Source: Amoebophrya sp. A120 (lineage: Eukaryota; Sar; Dinophyceae; Syndiniales; Amoebophryaceae). From it: a stretch of DNA of 64,000 nt. Location: positions 1,791,817-1,855,816 of the forward strand of contig CAJINV010000009.1 in the NCBI GenBank assembly GCA_905178155.1, given 5' to 3'. A program made the position numbers and the translations under genes. The notes under the pieces were generated by a model. It worked only from the letters and a program-made list of their open reading frames with translations. It made no database searches and was not told the origin of the DNA. Positions 12,119 to 23,101 of this stretch are shown in pieces. The stretch's first letter is position 1; each line of letters begins with the position of its first letter.

Positions 12119-15100
12119 CTACTTTTTCTTCTTCCCACCGCCGGCCTTGGCCTTTTTGTCCTTTGGACCCTTCGGACCGGCAGCTTGTGCCCTCAGGGCG
12201 GCCTCTATCCACAGAAAAAAAACCCATCCCCATCCATTTTTTGCATGACAGACACGGGATTTGATGTATGTTTTGCATGAAAAATTGGATGTCGTGGATG
12301 GGTGTTTTTCCGGGATAGCCTCCTCCGCGGCTTTCTGGCGTTCCAGCTCCAGCCGCTCCTGTATGAGAGTGCACAACTCCCCCTCACCCTCATTTGTATA
12401 GCATGAACGGCAATCATCATCATCATGTAGTGGACACCCGCACCCAGCGCCACAGGTCAAGGATCCCCTCCCCGGGGGGTAGGCGAGCGGCAATACAAGC
12501 ATCAGCAAGAGTGCCGGTTTTGCATGACAGATTTGCAGTGGAGGGTGGTGCTATTTGGGCTACCAGAACTTGTCATGCAAACAGTCGAAGAGGCAAAGGG
12601 AAGGGTGGATTGGGTTTGGGTATTTTGCATGACAAATGAGGGGGAGGGGGAGTTGTGCATTGTCATATCCTGCTCCAGCTTGTCCTGTTCCAACGCCGCC
12701 GCCTCCAGCTCCTCCTCAATTTGTCTCTGCTTGGCCTCCCGCTGCAGCCGGCGCTCCTCCAGCCGGCGCAGCTTCTCCTGCTTGCGCTCCTCCTCCTCCC
12801 GCCGGAGCTGCTCTTCCTTGATCGCCTGCAATTTGATGGACTCCGTGATGTCCGGCGCGTTCAGGATCATGTCGTCCGGGTCCAGTTCCACCGGGCGCAG
12901 CTCCGCCAGCTGCTCGCTGGACATGGTGGTCAGCTTGTTCTGCGAGGCGATGGTCTGGTTCGAGGACTCCCCGCCCCGGCCGTACAAGACGCCGATCTCC
13001 CGCTCCAGTTTGTGGAAAATCTGGGAGTACTTTTGGTCCTGCTGCCAGTCGTCGACGCTCAGCTGCATGTCCCCGATGCGGCGCCCGAACTCGCTGGTAC
13101 CCAGACTGTTGTTGTAAAACACGTTCCGGAGAGTATCCTCAGCAAAAACGTCCCCACCCCATAGTCAAGTTGGGAATCTGGCAACACAAATCTCCAAGTT
13201 TTGGAAGCTGTGCATGACAAGTCTCCCTGTGCAGTGTAGGGCTGGCTGGCAAGGAAAGCCGCATGAGAAAGCCATTTTCCCATCGTTTTTACAGCATTAC
13301 AAATTCCAAAACACGATTGGAAATTCCTCTCATGGAACTGCGCATTGCAAATGTTCCTGTCATTGCACATGTGCATGACAACTCTGTCGTGGGCACATTT
13401 TTACTCAGAATAGAGCGCGCTCAGCTCGAACAGCTGGTCGGCCACGTCCTCGTCTCCGTCGTCGTAGTTGATGCGCTATCCTGTGCAAAAGTATCGCACT
13501 CGTACGAATTGCAGTTATGCATGACAAATTTCCTTTCCAAGGTAAAACAGCATGACAAATTCAATTTTTCATGCTGAGAAAATTTGTAATGAAATTTATA
13601 CTAGTACGATGGTTTTGCAATTCATATGTGCGCCCCCGCGGACACCAGCATGTCAAAAATCGCCTTCCGGCCCAACTTCGACGCCTCGATGATGGGGGTC
13701 TGTCGGTAGAAGTCCTCGACCTCGAGCAAGTTCACGTAGATTTTTTGCTTTTTGCGCACCGTCAAGCTCGCGTAGACACTTTTCGCGTTCTCCTGCTCCT
13801 GCAACAGAATCTCACGCTGCAAATCGTCTAGCTCTTTGCGCATCGTCGGGCTGTTGCTGTTCGTGTTAGTAACGTTCAACAACTTCAGCATTTTCGCGCT
13901 CGGACTGCTCGGGGCGGCTGCCGCAACACCAGCGTCATCTTCGTCGTCAACGTTTTCTGTTGTGAGTTGCTGGTTCAGGACATCCGTTCCTCCCGTGTTC
14001 TTCAGGGCCTGCGCCACCACGTCCGCCTTGAAGCGTGTCCCTTTCGGCCAGTCGGACTTGGCATCGAGCAGCAGCTCGTCCAGTGTGGGGATGGGCGGCG
14101 GGGCGAGCTCTTTGCGAATGCGGACGTTGTAGTCCTGCCGCCGCTGCCACATCCCCTCGCACTCGACGAGCAAGTCCCTGTACTCCTGCAGTTCCTCATC
14201 CAGCTCCTTTCGCCAGTCTTCCGCTTCGAACTCGGGCGGGAAAACCTTCATCTCGTCAACTTCAATCTTCATCAGCTGGGCCTTGGACGGAGAAAGAGCA
14301 CTTGCTGGTGATGGTGCAGCGTTCTTCTCACTCTGCGTCTGCCCAATCTGCTCGTTATTATTTCCGCCATTTTTGTCCACTATCTCGACATTCTTCCGTC
14401 CAGTGCTAAGTGGGGTGTTGGCAAATTGGACGGCAGCATGCGTGCCCTCGGTGTTCATCGGATCACTTTCCAGTAATTGCGGTAGGGCGACGTCGACATT
14501 GCCTCCTGCATTTTTCCTTTTCGGGTCATTGTAATCAGCTTCCGTAATTTCTATTTCATTCTTTCTTGCTTCATCAATTTCGCCATCTTCACGCTCTACT
14601 TCCCTCGTCTGTGGTCCGCCCAAGGTTTCTTCGTCGCCACTGACTGCAGCCGTGCGGATTATTTCGCTTGCTCGACCGTCTTGATGCCGATCTACGTCAG
14701 GCGCACCCGCGGGAATAATGCGGCCATGTTTAGTATTAGTCCCCTCTCCACCAGCAGCATCTTCTTCATCAGGCTCTAGCGTTTTCTCCGATTCGAGACT
14801 ATGTGGATGCAGAGCTTGGCCTTGTTGCTGATGATGAGTATGATCCCTAGCAGCTACAACAACCGTCGCCGCATGCTGTGGGGATGTCGAGCTTGACGAC
14901 GCCGAGGCTCCGCGATTAGAATTTGCCGTTCTGTTACTGGTTTCTTGTTCACCTCCCAACAAGATTTGCGACATGAAGGGATAGTCTTGCGCGTTGGCCG
15001 CCGCCCATTTTTTCTTGTACCGCTCGACGGCGCCCAAAACCAGTGGCTTGTAGGCGGTTTCTTCCTCGATTACGTAGTCCTTTACCATCGAATCCAGAAA

Positions 15101-15571
15101 CTTGAGCAGTTGCTTTTCAGATTCTTTCGTGGAATCGTTCTCCAGCTGGTCGTCTTCCCGGAAAAACCCGCCGGCCACCATCGAGTCGATGCCGAACTTC
15201 CCGCGCTTCCCGGCCTTCATCGGGTCGAGGTAGTGCTGCGCGTTCAGTTCCAGAATTTTGGAGCTGAGCACCTTCATGTTGTACCGAATGGCGTAGTGGA
15301 GCAGCGTGCGGCCGAACTTGTCCTGGAGGTGAAGTTCCTTCTCGTACAGTTTCGAGTAGAAATCGGAGGAATAGGGCCCGGCGCGGAGGTTGTCCGTCGT
15401 CATCAGCATCTCCATCAACTCCTCCTCGCTCATGCCCTTTCTCAACGCGTAGATCATGCGGGAACCGAACTCCTGGAAGTCGATGTCCTGCGTGTGCAGC
15501 GAGTGGAACCGGGGTACCCGTCCATCCAGCACGGCCCCCGAGGGAATCAGCGTTTCCGTCACGAAAGGCAT
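12119..15571 (-). CDS. Ankyrin-repeat and coiled-coil protein split by four introner elements
   Basis: Five exons: 15571-13628, 13472-13413, 13128-12668, 12356-12318 and 12200-12119, giving 861 residues. Ankyrin-type helices are visible near residues 89-105 (FGRTLLHYAIRYNMKVL) and 625-655 (TPIIEASKLGRKA). The second repeat crosses the first element and reads LVSAGAHINYDD after splicing, which fits the ankyrin consensus. A long acidic Ser/Thr-rich linker separates the two. The C-terminus is a Glu/Arg coiled coil (LEQERLELERQKAAEEAALR) that becomes continuous only when two elements are removed, ending in a Lys-rich tail and TAG. No ordinary introns were found; all four are mobile-element introns. 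The start is the ATG at 15571. I infer a protein-interaction role only. Confidence 0.78.
12206..12317. mobile_element. Introner element A (112 bp) in the ankyrin gene
   Basis: The element begins TATCC and ends GGATA, has long inverted arms (CCCATCCCCATCCA near the left, TGGATG...ATGGG near the right) and carries TTTGCATGA twice inside. It is flanked by an exact 5-bp duplication GCCTC at 12201-12205 and 12318-12322. Removing element plus one target copy (117 bp) joins the host codons as AAEEA|ALRAQ. A GC-AG splice gives the same product. Confidence 0.88.
12362..12667. mobile_element. Introner element B (306 bp) in the ankyrin gene
   Basis: Ends are TATGA and TCATA. The inverted arms are about 35 bp and share TGCACAACTCCCCCTC. 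The exact 5-bp duplication is TCCTG at 12357-12361 and 12668-12672. Removing 311 bp restores the coiled coil as KLEQ|ERLELE. It is longer than its relatives and has extra internal sequence with TTTGCATGACA copies, so it may hold a nested insertion. Confidence 0.88.
13134..13412. mobile_element. Introner element C (279 bp) in the ankyrin gene
   Basis: Plus-strand ends are TATCC and GAATA, with inverted arms CTCAGCAAAAACGT and its imperfect complement near 13395-13408. Flanking 5-mers are GAGAG and GAGCG, a duplication with one mismatch. Removing 284 bp keeps the frame (FELSAL|RNVFYNN). TGCATGACA motifs lie inside. Confidence 0.84.
13477..13628. mobile_element. Introner element D (152 bp) in the ankyrin gene
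   Basis: The left end is TATCC and the right end is a decayed CATATG. Imperfect inverted arms pair GTGCAAAAGTATCG with CGATGGTTTTGCAA. The flanking duplication TGCGC is exact (13472-13476 and 13629-13633). Removing element plus one target copy is out of frame by 2 nt. The in-frame join that also fits the ankyrin consensus removes 155 bp (13473-13627). Confidence 0.78.
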
Positions 15572-16465
15572 TGTGGTCGTCGTGCTCCGGAAGGAGCCCC
15601 CGTGCTAGCGTTTACAGCTGTTTACCACCGACTGAAGACATGCATCAGAAGAAAAGATGATCATGAAACAAGGGCAAACCGGTATGATAGTATAGATGAA
15701 AGCGAGGTTGTTGTTTTGGTTGAAAAAAAATCCCTTATAGTTTTACCATTCATCAGCTAAGATGGAAAGGCGGATATCAGCGTTGGTATTTGCATGATCA
15801 CAACAAAGGATGCGACTTACAGAGCAGGACATCAAGGTAACAATACTTGCGCAGGTTGCAGCGCCAGAACCAGAAGAGTCAGGTGGTTATTCATTACTTT
15901 ATCAGGGAATAAAGGAGAAGCAGGACCTGGACCGAGAGGACTCAATGAAACATACCAACTGCTCCCACGGGGCGGACGATATAATGTTTCGAAAGCGATG
16001 AAAATGGCGAGACGAGTTGTGTGTAAAAACCACGATGCGATACGACGCCCGCCCAGCCCAGCATGCCATAGCGAGCCATGAATTGCGCGACAGGGAAAGA
16101 TCCGAATCACGAACAAAAGTATTATACAGGCACTGGTGGTACTTTTTCATCTAGCGTAGCGCTTCCCCTCTGGTGCTTTTTCTTTGAAGCGGCAGAATTA
16201 TGGGATCACAGCAGACAACCGGTGACCGGTGACCGAGACCGGACCGAGATCGAGAGAGTGTTTGTACCTATGACCAGAGGTCGCGCAGACTCTACGAACA
16301 GAATTTTTACGCGCGGCAGAAGCTGCCTTTGCCCAACTGCTTCAGCAGTTGACCAGTCTACACCGTCACACGCGCAGCTTCAATCAGAAGCCTACACGTG
16401 ACACGTTGTCAGCATGCCTGAAGATGACGAGCTCGAGCCGAGTTGTGCCTGCATAGTCAACAATT
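15572..16465. other. Intergenic region
   Basis: No convincing gene. Short frames occur on both strands without domains. The first 150 bp are AT-rich and would be the 5' flank of the ankyrin gene. Confidence 0.45.
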
Positions 16466-16804
16466 TCACGCTTCGCCTTCGAGTTTTGGAAGGTAATTGA
16501 TTGTGAGAACGATGGCGCCGCTGCTCATCAGCATGCAGAATGAGGTCCATTGGTTGCTCGAGCTGGCTGCCACAAAGACCGGCCAGCCGCGAGGGGCGGC
16601 CCGGGCCTCCCTTGAGTCAAACGTAGAGATGAGCATCACGCCCGCGAAGAGCAACAACATGCAACCCAGGACGCATATGTACGGCGCCCGGCCCATCCGA
16701 ATATGTTGCCGGATCAGGCTGCGGATGGTTTGGCGAATCGCCGCTACCACTTCCTTCACCTTCCCCATCACCGTCCTCGTTCCTCCCCTGGATGCAGGCG
16801 GCAT
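16466..16804 (-). CDS. Small two-helix membrane protein
   Basis: A single frame of 112 residues runs from the ATG at 16804. A basic, amphipathic N-terminus (residues 14-40) is followed by two predicted membrane helices, near residues 43-61 (YICVLGCMLLLFAGVMLIS) and 88-104 (SFCMLMSSGAIVLTINYL), joined by a short loop. No family is recognised. GC content rises over exactly this frame compared with its flanks, which supports coding. It could also be one exon of a longer gene, since no other exon is needed but none can be excluded. Confidence 0.5.
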   Translation of the reverse strand: MPPASRGGTRTVMGKVKEVVAAIRQTIRSLIRQHIRMGRAPYICVLGCMLLLFAGVMLISTFDSREARAAPRGWPVFVAASSSNQWTSFCMLMSSGAIVLTINYLPKLEGEA

Positions 16805-17720
16805 GCTGTGGCCGTCTGCTTACAGTTCCAAAAATTGAACTCAAGATGACTAGGCTGTTCCGGTCCCCCGAGGACGGTCTTGTGCGCACTTTTTAAGGAA
16901 ATAGGACGACCGCTGCACCAGACTACACGGGAATCCACAGATCATGTAGGGGTTTATTGCATTTCCATTTACCTCCTTAACGACAAACACGCCGCAACTA
17001 AGCGACAAGGGTCGCAATTTATTTCTTTTCTGAGTTGTTGTTGTACTATCTAAGTTAGACTGATAAACGGAAGATAGAAGAGATGAGATGCATTCTTATT
17101 CTTTCTCTTCAAACGCCACACTTCATCGCGCGTGGCCGCGACGACGACCACCGCTGGCCACGATCGTGCTTATTCAACGGGATATGTTGTTGACAAGCAG
17201 GTCGCAATGCGTACTTATACGGAACTCGTGTTGGTGAAAATGAAGATCCTAGTACGCTTTTTTTTCTATTTGGTCGTTCCCTCTCGACGCCGGAACAAGT
17301 AGCCGCAGATGACAATACCGCATCCGTACTATACCGTATCGACTCTCACTGCCTCGAATAAGCAATAACTTGATATGGAGGCATGCCGCACGAAGAAAAG
17401 CGGTCTCTGAAGAGGATCGTCGTTTGCGAATGCGAGAACACAGGAAATAGTGCGACTATGAGTTGTACAAAAAGTAAGATGACGTTTCCTCGCTAGTGGC
17501 GGGATCATACTGAGTGTGTGTCGCAGTCGCTGATAGTACACTTTATCATCGCTCTATCATCTTCATGTCGTCGTTGTCGCTGATGCTCAGTATGCTATCA
17601 TCCAAGTTCATCGTTCCAAAAATACAGAAGATTGGAGGAACGAACTGTGGAACAACTGAAACTGTTGAAACTGTCATCCTACAATTTCATTATTCTCACT
17701 TTGAAAGCGTTAAGGTTTGC
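16805..17720. other. Intergenic region
   Basis: AT-rich sequence with only short, featureless open frames on either strand. I see no repeat or RNA gene here. Confidence 0.45.
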
Positions 17721-18446
17721 TTACAACTGCGCCCCGTATTGTGAATCCAAAAGAGCCAGCCAGCGGTGGTTTTTCCCGAGCGAAACTCGCCAGCAATTCC
17801 GGATCTTTTCGTGCAGAACTGCTTTCAATCGGTGGTCGTTTCGGTTTTTTACTAATGCTTCGCGATTTCGGTCCCCAAGCTCAGCGTCGTCCCCCTCGCG
17901 ATCCCAAACTTCCTCGAGATATTCCTCCAATACGACTCCGACGTAGGGATGGCAAGAAGAGTAGAAGGCCGCGCGGGAAAGTGGACTTTTTGTTGATCTT
18001 CCTACTGTCTCTGTCGTGCCGTCAAGAGAATGGTCCTGGGCGGTATCGCCACGCGCATCACAACTCTTTCCTGAAAAGAAGTTTTCAACGTTATCGGCAT
18101 ACAATTGGAATTCGCGGTCGCGCCGTTTCCCGAGCGCGCCTAGTGCTTGAATCCGGAGTTGCACCATTCTGTGCACCAGGTAGTGATGTTTTGGCAGCCG
18201 AATCGTGTCGAGATCGGAATCCCGAAGAAAGTCCTGCAGCACACGTAGGGTCAGGCCGTTCCCGCCGCGATTAATCGCGTCGTCGAACGCCCGGCAAACT
18301 TTTTCGCAGTAATGTTCCTCCTTGGAGAACGGTACTGCCCACGAGGGGGCGTTTTTTTCTGAATAGCCTTTGGTTTTTTCCATTAGCACGTGCAAGAACC
18401 GGAGCGATCCTTGAACGCCGATTATCATCAAGAAAAAAACGAGCAT
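17721..18446 (-). CDS. Predicted secreted or membrane-anchored protein of unknown family
   Basis: The frame opens at 18530, but the ATG at 18446 gives a product that starts with a typical signal peptide (MLVFFLMIIGVQG), so I chose it; this gives 241 residues. The mature part is charged, mostly helical in appearance, with Cys near the N-terminus (HYCEKVCRAF) and a Ser/Asp-rich middle. There is no family I recognise. It lies only about 120-200 bp downstream of the SET-domain gene. If the longer start is used, the hydrophobic stretch would act as an internal anchor instead. Confidence 0.55.
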   Translation of the reverse strand: MLVFFLMIIGVQGSLRFLHVLMEKTKGYSEKNAPSWAVPFSKEEHYCEKVCRAFDDAINRGGNGLTLRVLQDFLRDSDLDTIRLPKHHYLVHRMVQLRIQALGALGKRRDREFQLYADNVENFFSGKSCDARGDTAQDHSLDGTTETVGRSTKSPLSRAAFYSSCHPYVGVVLEEYLEEVWDREGDDAELGDRNREALVKNRNDHRLKAVLHEKIRNCWRVSLGKNHRWLALLDSQYGAQL

Positions 18447-18649
18447 GCCGTTGTGGCTGGAATGACTATATATAACAGTTCGAATAGTGCGTGTGCGCTG
18501 CATCAACAGCAAGTGCGAGTGCGAGCTCATCTTCTTACTTACATAACAAAATGAAAATCTGCATTGCTGCAGATATCATATTAGCTTTTGCTTTCGTATT
18601 CCTCCATCTGCATCTTCTTGTTGACCTGGAGTTTCACTTTTTGTTACTT

Positions 18650-20473
18650 TTACATAAAAGGCACTGGCACACTAGTTCTTTTCTCTTTGATATGAACGGG
18701 GCCGGCCAGATACTGGTGAACTTCGGCGGGCCAAAACCACTCCGCTGTGCTTTCTGAAATTTCGCTTATTTTTGTGCTCAACAAAGACACGGCTGTGCGG
18801 GTGTGGTCTCCAGACAGGATCGATGGCGATGGTTCACGTGTGACTCCGCCGCTCGGATTCAAGAAACCTACCACCGTGTCTGGTCCATCCCTACATTTAT
18901 TCCCTCCATCCACAACTACAGGCCTCATATCGTCCAATGTCGCTCTGCAGCGCACGCAGTCACACCAAAATTCCTTGCTTTGGAAGAGCAACATGCGTCG
19001 CATTAGCGTTGGTAAATATAAGTCCTCCGCACTCAGGTAGGACACGGTAAGCTCCTCGCCTTTTTTCATATCACGAAGCACACGAACCACTCTGGCAGGC
19101 CCACCGAAGTGATTTTCCTTGCAGCTCGCGATCGGGTAATTTTCACAATGAGGCTCAGTTTCTTCATCTGCTTCATTATCCTCGGCTTGCGTCGGCGTCC
19201 GCGGTGTGGCAAGATGAAACCTCGAAGAATCTTGATCTTCTGAGTTAATATTCAATCCCTGCTCCTCGAAAGAAGCTTCCACGGCCGATGAAAGTCCTTC
19301 TTTGGAAGCAGCATTCGACGGTGACAACAAAGTAGCTTCGACGTTGAGTCGAGAGTGCTCGCCGCCGGAACAGATCGTAGAGGACCCAGAGGTGTTCAGG
19401 GAATCTCGATGTTGTTCGTCCAAGACAGCGCTCCCTCCATTTTTGTAACGACCCATAGACGTGGTTCTCGCCCAGGTGGACTCTTCGGGGGAAAATACAG
19501 GCACTGGATGAAGATCAGATGGACAACCATTTTGATTTTTTTGGCAATCAGAATCTTCATCACCACGGCCAGAATGAGCAGCTGCACCACGAGCTTCCTC
19601 TAAAAATTCATCCTGCGCGAAAACTTCGCAGTCGCGATACTCCCGGACGTCCAGCCAATGGCACGTCGGCTGGCACGAATGCGAAAACATTGCCGCATTG
19701 GGATACAGCGAGCACGTCTTCTCGAGTGCTGGCAGACCTTCTAGCGTGGTCGACGTCCGCGATCCACCCGGGCTGTCCTGGTCGCACCCGCTTTTTTGGC
19801 GCACTTCCTCCAGAAGTCCCTCTTCAAGAAGTTTATCCTCGCCAAGGCCGATATCCTCGACGGCATTAAATTTCAGAATGCGGCAAAACTTGCGATACGT
19901 GTCCTGTAGGAGAACAACATCATTTTCATTGCTCGCCGGGCCATCTTTGTTTACTATTTGTTCCTCGGCGCATCTGCTACTGCTGTGCGTACAGAGCATC
20001 AAATCCGCTGCGGAAATGCTTGGCGGCGTGAAGGTGCAGCTCGTTCCGCCAGGTCCATGGAAGAAGTGGTCAAGGAATAACTTCTGGGTGTCTTCGGAAA
20101 GTGTGCTGCGAAATTTCTTCCAGGCGCTCACAAGTTGTCCTTTTGGGTAGGAGAAAAGTGCGGGCTCCGCTACTGGAAATGCTCCTGTTCTTCTTACATC
20201 TTTGGTCGCGATAGAAGAACGTCGGTGAAAACCTTTCGCTCGACCCTCATCCGCAGCTCTTGTAGTTGTTTCTTCATTGATGTGCTCACTACAAAACGAT
20301 GGCGCCGCCTGCCGCGAAGTGCCGGATAATCGCAAAACAGTTCCCTGATCCAGGTCTCGCTTCGCAACAAGGATCCGGCCAGAGGTGGGCGTTTCCCGTA
20401 GTTCCACATCGGGACTGGCGGAACAAGGTGCCCACGACGAATCGCCGTCCGTGTTCCTAGGGTCATCCATCAT
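18650..20473 (-). CDS. SET-domain protein (SMYD-like split SET), probable lysine methyltransferase
   Basis: An intronless frame encodes 607 residues from ATG-ATG at 20473. The SET domain starts near residue 32 (GRILVAKRDLDQGTVL). The cofactor-site motif is near residue 263 as FSHSCQPTCHW, where family members have NHSCxPN. After a low-complexity insert of about 190 residues comes GEELTVSYLSAEDLY, holding the conserved Tyr, then a post-SET zinc site (FWCDCVRC) near residue 509. The order matches SMYD/SET proteins that methylate histone or other lysines using S-adenosylmethionine. The missing first Asn and last Asn of the motif make activity uncertain. No MYND zinc finger is visible. Confidence 0.72.
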   Translation of the reverse strand: MMDDPRNTDGDSSWAPCSASPDVELRETPTSGRILVAKRDLDQGTVLRLSGTSRQAAPSFCSEHINEETTTRAADEGRAKGFHRRSSIATKDVRRTGAFPVAEPALFSYPKGQLVSAWKKFRSTLSEDTQKLFLDHFFHGPGGTSCTFTPPSISAADLMLCTHSSSRCAEEQIVNKDGPASNENDVVLLQDTYRKFCRILKFNAVEDIGLGEDKLLEEGLLEEVRQKSGCDQDSPGGSRTSTTLEGLPALEKTCSLYPNAAMFSHSCQPTCHWLDVREYRDCEVFAQDEFLEEARGAAAHSGRGDEDSDCQKNQNGCPSDLHPVPVFSPEESTWARTTSMGRYKNGGSAVLDEQHRDSLNTSGSSTICSGGEHSRLNVEATLLSPSNAASKEGLSSAVEASFEEQGLNINSEDQDSSRFHLATPRTPTQAEDNEADEETEPHCENYPIASCKENHFGGPARVVRVLRDMKKGEELTVSYLSAEDLYLPTLMRRMLLFQSKEFWCDCVRCRATLDDMRPVVVDGGNKCRDGPDTVVGFLNPSGGVTREPSPSILSGDHTRTAVSLLSTKISEISESTAEWFWPAEVHQYLAGPVHIKEKRTSVPVPFM

Positions 20474-21162
20474 TCTATGCTTCCTTGCGAATGGGGAAAC
20501 GGATCATGTATCTTTTCCTGTTGACATACATGCAGCACATGGCCCGCTCTACCTTTAGTATGTCGCAACAAGCGTAACCAAACCACTTGTCTGTCTGTAT
20601 CTTTCACGCTGTTACTGTTTTTATTGATATTGTCTGTCTGTTAAATTCATTGATTAATATGACTTTTTATCTGTCTAGTTCTAGTAGCCTTATTTTCATG
20701 ACTTGCAGCTTCTTTGCAATGCGATTGTTTAAATGGTTATGGATGGTGGTAATCTGGCAATTATTCATCATAGACACTATCACTATTCCTCATTTCAGTG
20801 ATGATCATGTGTTTTAGCCATTTTGATCACATATGGAACCGAGCACAATTTCATTTCATTCGGCTTCTTATCACGAGAGCAAGTCTTTGAATGATCATCA
20901 TACTCATGATATGATATTCGGAAATCCAACATTTTCGGCTACAACAGCTGAGGCAAGCGAATGGCACGGCGTTCTTACGTGTTGACCTCTGTCATGGTCG
21001 TGCTCGTACGCAGGAGCACAACGACAAGAGCGTGATCCACTTTCATCGTACGAAGAAACTCTACTCGTACGAAGGAACTCCACGCAAAATACAATGTGGA
21101 GCAAGCTTCTTTGGCTTCTATCTTTAGATGCCTAGGCGAGCCAGAAACTGCCATCGATCAGC

Positions 21163-21510
21163 CTAAATTTCCTGGAGGTAAAATGTCTGCACTGGATTGC
21201 ATTGAGAGCCAGGCATCTCAGATATCGCAACACCACCCATTTTAGCAGTGAAGGGACATCCGATTGCGGTCCATCGCGTGCTACCACCCTCACACACAAT
21301 GTTCAGGAGATCCCTACCTAGGCGCTGGAGAGGATCCTCAACCACCCGACATACCTGACTCAAAAACCCGCCGCCTCTGGGTTCTGTGTCAGTCGAACAG
21401 GAAAAAGAGGCCCCAAGCCATGCCCAGTAGCGAGCTTCTTTGCGGGCGCAGCAAAGCTTGCCAGAACGAACGGCGCCACCGAGCTCAGTGATCAACGCGG
21501 AGTTTTCCAC
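21163..21510 (-). CDS. Candidate orphan exon, Cys-containing
   Basis: A 116-codon open frame, clearly GC-richer than its surroundings, begins at a GTG and has no ATG near its start, so if real it is an internal exon. A good donor (CAG|GTATGT) lies inside it, after residues GGGFLSQ. The product has several Cys residues but no domain I recognise. It could equally be a relic. Low confidence. Confidence 0.28.
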   Translation of the reverse strand: MENSALITELGGAVRSGKLCCARKEARYWAWLGASFSCSTDTEPRGGGFLSQVCRVVEDPLQRLGRDLLNIVCEGGSTRWTAIGCPFTAKMGGVAISEMPGSQCNPVQTFYLQEI

Positions 21511-23101
21511 ACTTCGCTGCGGTCAACCTTTGGTGGGACATTTGTTGTTCTTTTATTGAGCCTTGTAGTCTACTGTCCTCTTTTCTCTTAGTCGCGCTGG
21601 CTCTTTCTTTTCATATTTTTTTTTTTCTGCACGCTGTACTATCCGGGCTTCTTTTCTTTTTGTGAGCAGGGGGCCCTCATCTTTCTTTTTTTTCTTTTTG
21701 TTCTCGCGTCGCCCATGCTCTTTTTTTTTTTTTGCGACTGATATTTGTTGGCCACTGCCCTTACACTCTTAGTGTCCTTGTGGCAGCTTGCTGGACTCCG
21801 AACTCTCGTCTACTAGTCTGTTTTTCGAAGGAATTACATTAAGAAGTTTTTTTAAAGATCCAGAAAAATGCCTTCTTCCTTAGCCAAGAGCTAAGTAGCT
21901 TGCTCTTTGCTTTCTTCTAGTGAAAGATCCAGAAAAATGGATCAGTAGCTCGCGTTTACTTGACAAAAGGCGCACAAAAACCATTTCCGGATCTTGTGCT
22001 GTAGTGGCCTTGAACGATGCTGAAGGAGCTAGAACATCAAAAGTACGAACGAGTGCGAGGCCTAAAAAAGGGAGGAAACATTGGAACCCGAGAAGCTCTC
22101 CACGCAAAATACAAAAAATCCACAAAAAGTGCGCGCGCCACAATCTTCGAGCTCCCAGTGAGTTGCCTGTGTAGCGGCTAGAGTGCTCCTAGGTGAAGGT
22201 TTAGTCATTGTTTTTTTTTGTTTTCAGAAAGCAAAAGCGAAGTGAAAAGTTTATGTTTGCATTTGTGCTGGTTGAGGTTCCATGCATGTTCATTTCACGG
22301 GTGATGTTGTCCCCTCCTCATGGACAGTTGGACGCGATGAACGGATATGAGACCACCATGATCATGAAAGTGAAATAATAGTACCAAAACCATCTTCTGA
22401 TGTGGATTTATTTATAGTTTTTTCTTTTCGTTTTTATCTTCTTCTTCAACATAGATCTACATCTTGCTCTTTTACTTATTCTAGCAGTTGCGCTTGCGGT
22501 GTACCTAAATCTATTCGAGCCACTTTATATTCTTCATCTTGTCTTTCTATTTCATCTAGTGCGCCTATTTCTAGTATTCATCGTCTTGGCCTGCACATGC
22601 ACTACTTGCTAAAGAACTAGAAACAATACACCCTTGATCACCTTGCTTTCAATCTGGTATAGCTGTAAGAGGGCGGCGCTCCAGCCCTGTTCACAGCAAA
22701 AGGTGAGTACAACATCCATATCGAAAGGGTAAATCTAAGTGACGATGTTCCTTCCAAAAGAACAAAAAGAGATAAAGAAGAAAATGTTTCTTTGGTAGCG
22801 GGCAAATTTTCTATGGCAGCGAGAATTCAGTTGGGCGGTTCATCTGATTTCTATCACGATAAGGCTAATAAGAGCATTAAAATCTATCTTCTGTGTGATC
22901 GATATTTTTCTTTTTAACTGTCGACGATGACAAGTAGCGCTGCTTTCAACTTCCGCTAGCAATCCAGCAACTTCGCTTCTAAACCGCCCTATCTAGTATC
23001 TACAACTACAGATGTACCTACTCACCGCGAATAAGTAGTTGTCATGGTGACGAGTGCGAAGCCTCCTCTTCAAGGATTCACAACACTAGTAGAAAAAATA
23101 A

